Shown here: positions 47,301-54,545 of the stretch, piece after piece
How positions within the stretch are numbered: position 1 is the stretch's first letter
Layout: every line of letters starts with the position of its first letter
NCBI GenBank assembly: GCA_003963005.1
Contig: RXJW01000083.1
Location: 1-59,235, forward strand
Reading direction: 5' to 3'
From: Burkholderiales bacterium
GTDB taxonomy: Bacteria; Pseudomonadota; Gammaproteobacteria; Burkholderiales; Burkholderiaceae_C
Length of the DNA: 59,235 bases
Position numbers and translations under genes: made by a program
Notes under the pieces: model-generated
Databases searched by the model: none
Seen by the model: the letters and a program-made list of their open reading frames with translations, nothing else
Told to the model about the DNA's origin: nothing

Positions 47301-47862
47301 GCCCGAATTCCAGGTACTCGGCCACGTTGGCCGGGTGGACGAGCGGCATGCTCCAGGCCTGCAGGGCCTGGTCGCTCTGGTGCGGGGTGCTGCTGGAGAC
47401 GCAGCCGTGGTCGTCGCCGCACACCACGAGCACGCCGCCCTGGGTGCTCGTGCCGTAGACGTTGCCGTGCTTGAGCGCGTCGCCCGAACGGTCCACGCCC
47501 GGGCCCTTGCCGTACCACATCGCGAACACGCCATCGACGGTGCGCTGCGGGTCCAGCGCCACGCGCTGCACGCCCAGGCAGGCCGTGGCCGCGAGGTCTT
47601 CGTTGATGGCGGGCAGGAACTCGATGTGCGCCGCGTCCAGGAACTTCTTGGCCTTCCAGAGTTGCTGGTCCACCATGCCCAGCGGGCTGCCGCGGTAGCC
47701 GGAGACGAAGCCGGCCGTGTTCAACCCGGCGCGTTCGTCCAGTTTCTTTTGCGCCAGCAGCAGCCGCACCAGCGCCTGCGTGCCGGTCAGGAAGACGGCG
47801 CCGCTGTCCGCGGCGAGGTTGTCGCTCAGGCGGTAGTCGCGCAGGGCGGGGGTGTCGGACAT
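44326..47862 (-). CDS. Indolepyruvate ferredoxin oxidoreductase family protein (fused alpha-beta)
   Basis: 1178 aa, the length of the single-chain bacterial family. The N-terminal part is the pyrimidine-binding TPP domain ([50 protein letters not shown]). The middle is the TPP-binding domain ([38 protein letters not shown]). An iron-sulfur cluster region follows ([13 protein letters not shown], then [17 protein letters not shown]). The C-terminal part is the gamma-type domain ([17 protein letters not shown]). Known: the family oxidatively decarboxylates aryl-pyruvates from aromatic amino acids to acyl-CoA, passing electrons to ferredoxin. No ferredoxin gene is adjacent. The divergent Lrp regulator and the palindrome between them suggest amino-acid-responsive control. 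Confidence 0.92.
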   Translation of the reverse strand: [1178 protein letters not shown]

Positions 47863-47952
47863 GGGCGGGCTCCTGGGCCGTCAGCGGGCGAGAGATTCTT
47901 CCCCCGATGTGGCAGAAGATCTTGCCTGAATGCCCGATCAATCGCCGTGAAA

Positions 47953-47969
47953 TGAGATGATTCATCTCA
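47953..47969. promoter_or_regulatory. Palindromic operator between oxidoreductase and Lrp genes
   Basis: TGAGATGATTCATCTCA is a near-perfect 17-nt palindrome (single central base unpaired). It lies 4 nt before the Lrp gene's first ATG and 91 nt upstream of the oxidoreductase start. Place and symmetry fit an Lrp/AsnC site for self-control and control of the divergent gene; binding itself is inferred. Confidence 0.65.
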
Positions 47970-47973
47970 GAAA

Positions 47974-48453
47974 ATGCGAAACATGGAAGCAAACAAACTC
48001 GATCGAGTGAGCCGCCAGATCCTGGAGGCGCTGCAGGCGGATGCCCGGCTGTCGACGCAGGCGCTGGCGGAGAAGGTGGGGCTATCGGCCACGCCGGTGT
48101 GGCGCCGTGTGAGGGACATGGAGGAGCGCGGCCTGATCCGCGGCCACGTGGCCCTGCTGGATCGCGAGAAGCTGGGCCTGTCCATCTGCGTGCTGGCCAA
48201 TGTGAGCCTGGTGCGGCACAGCGAAGGCGCGGTCGAGCAGTTCGAGCGCCTCGTGGCGACCCAGCGGGAGATCATCGAATGCCACGCCATCACCGGCGAG
48301 GCTGACTACGTCATCAAGGTCGTCGCCGCCGACATGAAGGCCTACGACAGCTTCCTGCAGCAGCACATCTTCAAGCTGCCCGGCGTGAGCAGCGTGCGCA
48401 GCAATGTGGTGTTGCGTGAAGTGAAGTACGAGACGGCCCTGCCCGTTGCCTGA
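47974..48453 (+). CDS. Lrp/AsnC family transcription regulator (next to the oxidoreductase)
   Basis: 159 aa from ATG 47974; ATG 47983 (MEANKLDRVSRQIL) would give 156 aa and leaves the operator palindrome clear of the coding region, so either may be used. Helix-turn-helix in RLSTQALAEKVGLSATPVWRRVRDMEE (about 28-54), then the ligand-binding domain with CHAITGEADYVIKVVAADM. Known: Lrp-type proteins of this subgroup, with WRRV in the recognition helix, often regulate amino acid catabolism. Divergent position next to the indolepyruvate oxidoreductase makes that gene the likely target, with an aromatic amino acid as likely ligand (inference). Confidence 0.93.
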   Translation: MRNMEANKLDRVSRQILEALQADARLSTQALAEKVGLSATPVWRRVRDMEERGLIRGHVALLDREKLGLSICVLANVSLVRHSEGAVEQFERLVATQREIIECHAITGEADYVIKVVAADMKAYDSFLQQHIFKLPGVSSVRSNVVLREVKYETALPVA

Positions 48454-48502
48454 AGGCGGCCGGCATGCCTACAGTTGGCCCACCCCTCTGACGCGAGTCG
48501 CC

Positions 48503-49513
48503 ATGGATGACGTCATCGCCAAGCTTTCCGATTCCGTGACCGCTGCGCGCTCGCTGGAGGAGCTGACGCGGCCGCTGCTCAAGATGCTCCAGACCGTCAC
48601 GGGCCTGGACTCCACCTTCCTCACCACGGTGGACCACAGCACCGGCCTGCAGCAGGTGATGTTTGCCGACAACTCGCGCGAGCTGCAGATTCCGGAGGGC
48701 CGGGTCGCGCCTTGGGACGATGCGCTGTGCAAGCGGGCGATCGAGGAGGGCCGCTTCGTTACCGAGGACGCGCCCGCCGATTTCCCCGGCAACCCTGCCG
48801 TGCGGGACCTGGGCTTGAAGACCTACATCAGCACACCGTTGCACACCGGCGAAGGTGAGCTCTACGGCACGTTGTGCGCGGCCAGTTCCGCGCGGGTGCC
48901 TGTCAGCCCCGAGGCCAGCCAGGTGCTGCGCCTGTTCGCCGGCCTGATCGAGCAGCAGATTGCCCGCGAGCGGCTCGTGACGCAGCTACAGCAGGCCAAT
49001 GCCGAACTGCAGACCCAGGCGCTGACCGACCCGCTCACCGGGCTGATGAACCGCCGCGCGCTGGTGCAGGAGTTGGACCGCCAACGCGCGATGGCACAGC
49101 GGGCCGGGCACTGGCTGCTGGTCGCGGCCATCGACCTGGATGGCTTCAAGGCCATCAACGACCAGCATGGCCACGAGGCGGGCGATGCGCTGTTGCGTGG
49201 CGTGGCCCTGGCGCTGCGCAAGGCCTTGCGGGGCGGCGACGTGCTGGCCCGCATGGGAGGCGATGAATTCGTGGCGCTCGGCATGGGCCCGAAGCGCGAC
49301 AGTGATGGGGCTCCCGCTGCGGGCCTGTGGCAGCAGCGGCTGGCGGCCGCCACGGTGGGCCAGTACGCCGTGGGCGCGAGGTGCATCAGCTATGGCGGGG
49401 CCAGTGCGGGCGTCGTGGCGGTGGACCCGGGCACGACGGCTACCGAAGAGGCCCTGCGCGAGGCGGACGCGGCCATGTACCGCATCAAGGCGGAGCGCCG
49501 CGCACCGCGCTGA
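48503..49513 (+). CDS. Diguanylate cyclase with GAF sensor
   Basis: 336 aa from ATG 48503 (MDDVIAKLSDSV). Residues about 15-165 are a GAF domain (LDSTFLTTVDHSTGLQQV, WDDALCKRAIEEGRFVTED, STPLHTGEGELYGTLCA). A coiled coil leads to a GGDEF domain (about 190-333) with the canonical GGDEF at 252-256 and an inhibition site RGGD five residues before it. No membrane segment; cytoplasmic. Known: it makes c-di-GMP in response to a GAF-bound ligand or partner. It is monocistronic, converging on ccsB with 3 nt between stops. Second diguanylate cyclase of the window. Confidence 0.93.
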   Translation: MDDVIAKLSDSVTAARSLEELTRPLLKMLQTVTGLDSTFLTTVDHSTGLQQVMFADNSRELQIPEGRVAPWDDALCKRAIEEGRFVTEDAPADFPGNPAVRDLGLKTYISTPLHTGEGELYGTLCAASSARVPVSPEASQVLRLFAGLIEQQIARERLVTQLQQANAELQTQALTDPLTGLMNRRALVQELDRQRAMAQRAGHWLLVAAIDLDGFKAINDQHGHEAGDALLRGVALALRKALRGGDVLARMGGDEFVALGMGPKRDSDGAPAAGLWQQRLAAATVGQYAVGARCISYGGASAGVVAVDPGTTATEEALREADAAMYRIKAERRAPR

Positions 49514-49516
49514 AGT

Positions 49517-50866
49517 TCACAGCGTGCCGTAGCTGTGCAGGCCGGACAGGAACATGTTGACGCCCAGGAAGGCGAAGGTCGTGACCAGCAGGCCCACCAG
49601 CGCCCACCAGGCCGACACCGCGCCGCGCAGGCCCTTCATCAGGCGCATGTGCAGCCAGGCAGCGTAGTTCAGCCACACGATGAGCGCCCAGGTCTCCTTC
49701 GGGTCCCAGCTCCAGTAGCCACCCCAGGCTTCGGCCGCCCAGAAGGCGCCGAGGATGGTCGCGATCGTGAAGAAGGCGAAGCCCAGCGCGATGGCCTTGT
49801 ACATGAGGTCGTCGAGCTGCGGCAGCTCGGGCAGGCGCGAGCTCAGCGTGCGGCGCAGGGTGATGCACACGCCGAGGAACACCATCACGCTGGCGATCTT
49901 GCCGGCCCAGCTCACCAGGCCGCTCGCCGTTTCCGGGGCCACCGCGCCGAAAAAGCGAACGGCCAGGATCACCGCGATGATCGCGGCAGGAATCGCGATC
50001 AGGCCGATCAGCAGCGCCCGCAGCGAGGCGGTCTTCAGCAGGTAGGCAAAGGCCACCATCGCCGCCAGCGCGAACGCGCCATAGCCCACGAAATTGGCGG
50101 GCACGTGGATCTTCATCCACCAGCTCTGCAGCGCCGGCACCAGCGGCTGGATCTCCTGTGCATCCCGCGCCACGGTGTACCAGAGCAGGAAGCTCACCGC
50201 GGCACTCACCACCAGCATCACATAGGCGCCGAGCGAGCGCGTGGCGAAGCGGGCCTCGTAGTAGAGATGGAAGAGGGTGGTCATCCAGCAGAACAGCACG
50301 AACACTTCATACAGGTTGCTGACCGGGATGTGGCCGATGTCGGGAGCGATCTGGTGGCTCTCGTACCAGCGCACAAAGGTGCCGATGAGTGCCATCAGCA
50401 CGCCGCCCCAGGCGAGCTTGGAGCCGACCACCTCGGCCACGCTGTTGCGACCCGCACCCGTGAAGAAGCCGCCCCAGTAGAAGAGCGTGCTCATGTAGAA
50501 GAGCAGGCTCATCCAGAGGATGGCACTCTGGCTGGACAGCATGTACTTCAGCCAGAACACCTTCTCGCCGGCGGCCAGGTCGGCACCGAAGCTGTCGGGC
50601 GTCTGGGCATACAGGCCGATGGCCAGCAGCGTGGCCGCGCCGGCCGTCACGCAGAGCAGGCGCAGCGGCTTCCAGAACCAGCCCAGCGCGACCAGTGCGG
50701 GCATGGCGGCCAGCAGGATGCCCTTCTCGTAGCCGTCCATGCTCGCGTGATAGCGGCTGAAGGCGTAGGCGCCACCCAGCAGCACGAGGGCAGCAAAGAC
50801 CCAGTCCAGGGCATCGCGCCGCTGCAGCGCATGGCGGCGCGGCAGGTCGAAGGTGGTGGTGTTCAT
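49517..50866 (-). CDS. ccsB: c-type cytochrome biogenesis protein CcsB (CcsA/ResC type)
   Basis: 449 aa with about ten hydrophobic segments. The haem-handling tryptophan-rich motif WAAEAWGGYWSWDPKETWAL is near residues 370-390; conserved histidines are in YESHQIAPDIGHIPVSNLYE and WWMKIHVPANFVGYG. Known: with ResB it forms the system II synthetase that moves haem across the inner membrane and attaches it to apocytochrome c CxxCH motifs. Its start overlaps the resB stop (ATGA). A cytochrome c substrate is encoded just upstream of resB. Confidence 0.94.
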   Translation of the reverse strand: MNTTTFDLPRRHALQRRDALDWVFAALVLLGGAYAFSRYHASMDGYEKGILLAAMPALVALGWFWKPLRLLCVTAGAATLLAIGLYAQTPDSFGADLAAGEKVFWLKYMLSSQSAILWMSLLFYMSTLFYWGGFFTGAGRNSVAEVVGSKLAWGGVLMALIGTFVRWYESHQIAPDIGHIPVSNLYEVFVLFCWMTTLFHLYYEARFATRSLGAYVMLVVSAAVSFLLWYTVARDAQEIQPLVPALQSWWMKIHVPANFVGYGAFALAAMVAFAYLLKTASLRALLIGLIAIPAAIIAVILAVRFFGAVAPETASGLVSWAGKIASVMVFLGVCITLRRTLSSRLPELPQLDDLMYKAIALGFAFFTIATILGAFWAAEAWGGYWSWDPKETWALIVWLNYAAWLHMRLMKGLRGAVSAWWALVGLLVTTFAFLGVNMFLSGLHSYGTL

Positions 50867-52941
50867 GAGGGCTCCTTCAGCAGCGTGCGCTTGAGCTGGG
50901 CGAACAGCGTGGCGTTGTCGGGTGACTCACGGGTGCTGGACATGGCCATGCGCACCTGCGAGCTGGCAGTGTCGCCGCTCGGGGCGATCCACACCCAGAG
51001 CCGGCGCTCCTTCACGTACAGCATGGCGAAGACGCCGATGATGAGCAAGAGGGCGCCCAGATAGACCAGTTTCTGGCCCGGCGCGCGCGCCACCTGGAAC
51101 ACGCTGGCCTGCACCTGCTCGAAATCCTGCAACTGCAGCAGCATCGGCGACGGGTAGTAGAGGCTGTCGGACAGCGACATGACGGCCTGCGTCATGAAGC
51201 CCTGCATGTCGGCATCGGTGGCGGCCGGCTTCAGGCCGTCCTGCTCGCGCGCGATCTGGTTCAGCTCGAACAGGCTGCCGTTGAGGATGCGCAGCAGCAC
51301 CTCGGACACGCGCTGGCGGTCCGACTCGGGCACGTCCTTCTCGACGAACTGCGACAGCGCCGGCAGCCCGCCCCGGACCTCGTCGCCCGGTTTGGCCGCT
51401 GCGCCTGAAAACAGCGTGAGCGCGCGCTGGGCGGTGAGCTTGAGCTGCGGTGCGAGCTGGGGCTGCGTGGGTGGCGTGGCAGTGTCGGCGTAGCGCTGGG
51501 CAGCCTGCTCGCGCAGCGCCGGATCAGCCAGGGCCTGGCGCAGGCGCAGCCAGCCGGTGATCTCGCCGTTCTCGTCGGCCGGCATGCGCAGGTAGCGGAA
51601 GTTCTCCGCCGGGCTGTCACGCACACCGGCGAGGAACAGCTTGTGACCTTCAAGCTCGACGGGGAGCATGTAGTTGTTGAATTCGCGCGCCTGGCCTGCC
51701 GCGTCGCGCAGCTTGTAGCTGAAGCTCGGACCGACGTTGTGCAGCACCTTGTCGCCGCCGCCCTTGGCGCCGCTGCCCAGATGCTGGCTCAGCCGCTCGC
51801 CCAAGTCCACCTTGCGCACGTCGGCGCCGCTGGCGCTGCCGTCGCTGCCAGCGAGGTTCTCGACGTTGATGACGCGCAGGCCGTCGAGCTCCAGCACCTG
51901 CTCGCCGAACGCCAGCCGGGTGCCGACGCGCCCCTCGATCGGGAGCGGGTTACCGCGGCTGCCCAGCGGCAGGGCTTTCAGCCGAAGCTTGCTGCCACCG
52001 TCCTCGAAGCCGCTTTGGTAGATGGCCAGGCCCTGGTGGATGACAGGCTCGTTGACCTTGACGGTGGCGCTGCGCGTCTGGCCGCCGTCATGGATGATGA
52101 TGTCGCTCGCGAAGCTCTTGGGCATGCCCGTCGGGTAGTACTCGACATTGAACTTCTTGAGTTCGATCTCGAACGGCAGGTCCTGCAGCACCACGCCGCT
52201 GGGCAGGCTCAGCACCGCCAGGCCCTGCCGCTGGTTCTCGGCCACCGACACATTGCCGCGAAAGCTCGGGTTGGCGGCGGACAGCCGCGACTCGGGCTTG
52301 ATCTCGGACACGAAACCCGAGCCGGTGTGCAGCGTCTTGCCCTGCAGCCACATGGCGAGCTTGACCATCGCGTTGCCATCCAGCACGCCGCCGATCAGGA
52401 TCAGCACGATCGCCGAATGGGCTGCGATGTAGCCCAGCTTGTTGGCGGCTCCCTGGCGGGCGGCGATCATCGTGCCGTTCTCGCGCTGCTGCACACGGGC
52501 CTTCCAGCCAAGCTGCGTGAGCGCGGCCCCGATCTCGGCCAGGGCCATGGGCGGGCTGCTGGGCAATTCGGCGATGGCCTTGTGATGGAAGGCGCTCAAT
52601 GACTGCTCGCGCACGCCTTCCTTGTAGTTCTTCAGGTCGGCAATGATCTTCGGTGTGTTGCGTGCCACGCACAGGCTGGTGGAGACCACCAGGAAGGCGA
52701 GGATCGCCAGGAACCACGGCGCGCTGTAGACGGTGTACAGGTTGAACGCGCCGAAGACCTCGGCCCAGAACGGCCCGAACTGGTTGATGTAGTTGCCCAG
52801 CGGCTCACTCTGCCGCAATACCGTGCCGATGACGGAGGCGATGCAGATCACGCTGAGCAGCGTGATCGCGAAGCGCATGGACGAGAGCAATTCCAGCAGC
52901 TCGCGGGCGATCGATGGGCGGGAGGTGGCAGGCGAAGTCAT
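50863..52941 (-). CDS. resB: Cytochrome c biogenesis protein ResB
   Basis: 692 aa from MTSPATSRPSIARELLELL (52941); the ATG further upstream at 52980 lies inside the terminator hairpin and is unlikely. The order is helix (ELLSSMRFAITLLSVICIASVIGTVL), helix near 80-100 (WFLAILAFLVVSTSLCVARNTPKI), a third helix (LGYIAAHSAIVLILIGGVLDG), a long periplasmic domain, and a last helix (LVYLGALLLIIGVFAMLYVKERR). Known: ResB/Ccs1 is the partner of CcsB in system II cytochrome c maturation and also supports haem reduction. It is co-transcribed and translationally coupled with ccsB. Confidence 0.94.
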   Translation of the reverse strand: MTSPATSRPSIARELLELLSSMRFAITLLSVICIASVIGTVLRQSEPLGNYINQFGPFWAEVFGAFNLYTVYSAPWFLAILAFLVVSTSLCVARNTPKIIADLKNYKEGVREQSLSAFHHKAIAELPSSPPMALAEIGAALTQLGWKARVQQRENGTMIAARQGAANKLGYIAAHSAIVLILIGGVLDGNAMVKLAMWLQGKTLHTGSGFVSEIKPESRLSAANPSFRGNVSVAENQRQGLAVLSLPSGVVLQDLPFEIELKKFNVEYYPTGMPKSFASDIIIHDGGQTRSATVKVNEPVIHQGLAIYQSGFEDGGSKLRLKALPLGSRGNPLPIEGRVGTRLAFGEQVLELDGLRVINVENLAGSDGSASGADVRKVDLGERLSQHLGSGAKGGGDKVLHNVGPSFSYKLRDAAGQAREFNNYMLPVELEGHKLFLAGVRDSPAENFRYLRMPADENGEITGWLRLRQALADPALREQAAQRYADTATPPTQPQLAPQLKLTAQRALTLFSGAAAKPGDEVRGGLPALSQFVEKDVPESDRQRVSEVLLRILNGSLFELNQIAREQDGLKPAATDADMQGFMTQAVMSLSDSLYYPSPMLLQLQDFEQVQASVFQVARAPGQKLVYLGALLLIIGVFAMLYVKERRLWVWIAPSGDTASSQVRMAMSSTRESPDNATLFAQLKRTLLKEPS

Positions 52942-52960
52942 CGGTGCGTGAGTGTTGCCC

Positions 52961-52992
52961 AAGAAAAAAGGCCGGTGCATGACACCGGCCTT
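52961..52992 (-). terminator. Intrinsic terminator after the dihaem cytochrome c gene
   Basis: AAGGCCGGTG (52968-52977) and CACCGGCCTT (52983-52992) form a 10-bp stem with a 5-nt loop. On the minus strand it is followed by a run of T (52964-52969 are all A on the plus strand). It lies 27 nt past the cytochrome stop and just before resB, so it separates the two units at least partly. Confidence 0.85.
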
Positions 52993-53018
52993 CGTTCAGC
53001 AAGGCTGCTGGCTGGAGA

Positions 53019-53639
53019 TCAACGCAGACCCGCAGCGTAGTCGGAGACGGCCTTGATTTCCTTGTCGTTCAGCTTGGCGGCGATGGTCATCATCATCGGC
53101 GCGTTGGCGCGGGCCCCGGTGCGGAAGGCATTCATCTGGGCTTCGACGTAGTCGCCATGCTGGCCTGCGAGGCGCGGGTACTGCGACGGGATGCCGGCGC
53201 CGGTCGGCCCATGGCAGGCTGCGCAGGCCGGCACGTTGCGTTCGGCGATGCCGCCACGCCAGATCTTCTCGCCCAGCGGCACGAGATCCTTGCTCTTGGC
53301 AAAACCAGGCTTGGCGACCTTGGAGGCGTAGAACGCGGCGACGTTGCGCATGTCTTCTTCCGACAGCGCCGCGGCCATGCCGCTCATGATCGCGTTCTTG
53401 CGCTTGCCGGCCTTGAATTCGGTCAGCTGCTTGTAGAGGTACTCGGGGTGCTGCCCCTGCAGGATCGGGTTGGCCGGGCTGCCACGGGAGCCATCAGCGG
53501 TGTGGCAGGCCGCGCAGACCTGGGAAGAGATGGCGCCACCCTTGGCGAGATCGGGCTTGGCCGGTGCGGCGGCAGGCTCGTTCGCGTGAGCCGCAACGGC
53601 CAGCAGGAGACTCGACAGGAGAGTAGCGACAGTCTTCAT
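53019..53639 (-). CDS. Dihaem c-type cytochrome (cytochrome c4 type)
   Basis: 206 aa from MKTVATLLSSLLLAVAAHA (signal peptide; start 53639). Two haem-binding motifs: CAACHT at about 42-47 and CAACHG at about 138-143, each in a similar ~90-residue domain with a distal Met (IMSGMAAAL; MMMTIAAKL). Known: cytochrome c4 is a periplasmic electron carrier to terminal oxidases. Position before resB-ccsB is typical of betaproteobacteria and agrees with its being a client of that system. It diverges from engB across 70 nt. Confidence 0.93.
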   Translation of the reverse strand: MKTVATLLSSLLLAVAAHANEPAAAPAKPDLAKGGAISSQVCAACHTADGSRGSPANPILQGQHPEYLYKQLTEFKAGKRKNAIMSGMAAALSEEDMRNVAAFYASKVAKPGFAKSKDLVPLGEKIWRGGIAERNVPACAACHGPTGAGIPSQYPRLAGQHGDYVEAQMNAFRTGARANAPMMMTIAAKLNDKEIKAVSDYAAGLR

Positions 53640-53709
53640 GGAGTTTTGTGGTCTCAAAGGGCGCAACCCCGGGATTTTACAATGCTGAACCACAGCGCCC
53701 GAGCTTTCC

Positions 53710-54429
53710 ATGACCGACACAATCCCTGAGTCTTTGGCTGACGAGCCCATCACCGAGAAGCTCGCACTGGCCTGGACGCACACCGCGCGCTTCCTGACCA
53801 CCGCCAGCCAGCTCGTGCATCTGCCCGCCACCGAGCTGCCCGAAATCGCCTTCGTCGGGCGCTCCAACGCCGGCAAGTCCACGGCGATCAACACGCTGGC
53901 CCAGCAGAAGCGCCTGGCCTTCGCGTCCAAGACGCCGGGCCGTACGCAGCACATCAACCTGTTCGAGCTCGGCCCCAAAGACGCACCCGACGCCCTGTTC
54001 GCTGACCTGCCCGGTTATGGCTACGCCGCCGTCGCCAAGGCCGCCAAGCTGCGCTGGCAGAAGGTGATGGCCGACTACCTGGAGGTGCGCCGCAGCCTGT
54101 CGGGGGTCGTGCTGATGGTCGATTCCCGCCTCGGTCTGACCGACCTCGACAAGCAGCTCCTCGACTTCGTCGCCGCCCGCGTGGCCACCGGCGAGATCAA
54201 GCTGCTCGTGCTGCTGACCAAGTCCGACAAGCTCAACCGCAAGGAAGCCGATGCCGCGCTGCGCGCCACCACCGAGTTCCTTGCCGGCATGAGCACCGAC
54301 CATTCCGACGTGGCCGTGACCCTCTTCTCCGCCCTCAAGAAAAGCGGCGTCGGCGACGTTGCCCTCGCCCTGCACGAGTGGGCCCACGCGCCGCGGCCCG
54401 AACCCGAGCCCTCGAGCGAACCGGCCTGA
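53710..54429 (+). CDS. engB: Ribosome biogenesis GTPase EngB (YihA/YsxC)
   Basis: 239 aa, slightly longer than the ~200-aa norm by an N-terminal extension and a Pro/Glu tail. All G motifs are visible: G1 GRSNAGKS, G2 region TPGRTQHIN, G3 DLPGYGYA, G4 TKSDKL, G5 FSALKKSG. Known: essential GTPase for large ribosomal subunit assembly. Co-location with cytochrome c4, resB and ccsB is standard for this group of bacteria. Confidence 0.96.
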   Translation: MTDTIPESLADEPITEKLALAWTHTARFLTTASQLVHLPATELPEIAFVGRSNAGKSTAINTLAQQKRLAFASKTPGRTQHINLFELGPKDAPDALFADLPGYGYAAVAKAAKLRWQKVMADYLEVRRSLSGVVLMVDSRLGLTDLDKQLLDFVAARVATGEIKLLVLLTKSDKLNRKEADAALRATTEFLAGMSTDHSDVAVTLFSALKKSGVGDVALALHEWAHAPRPEPEPSSEPA

Positions 54430-54466
54430 ACGCCTGCTGCGGCGCAGCCCGCGGCTCTTCCAGCGA

Positions 54467-54540
54467 CCCTCGCTGATCCGGCTCTGCCGGGCAGCCGAGG
54501 GTGCCCCCTTGAGGGGGCTGGCGAAGCCAGTAGGGGGTGG
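54467..54540. repeat. Hairpin-rich intergenic repeat between engB and the DUF1631 gene
   Basis: Three stems in a row: CCCTCG (54467-54472) with CGAGGG (54496-54501), with an inner CCGGC/GCCGG stem; CCCCCTTGAGGGGG (54504-54517); and CTGGC-GAA-GCCAG (54518-54530), followed by TAGGGGGTGG. The last part resembles a dispersed repeat that I recall from related Burkholderiales genomes. It lies between two convergent genes, so bidirectional termination is plausible. There is no coding signal here. Confidence 0.65.
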
Positions 54541-54545
54541 TCTCT

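Noticed and set aside
44746..47955. A ~1070-codon plus-strand open frame opposite the indolepyruvate oxidoreductase
   Set aside because: Antisense shadow; composition is not protein-like and the real gene is unambiguous on the minus strand.
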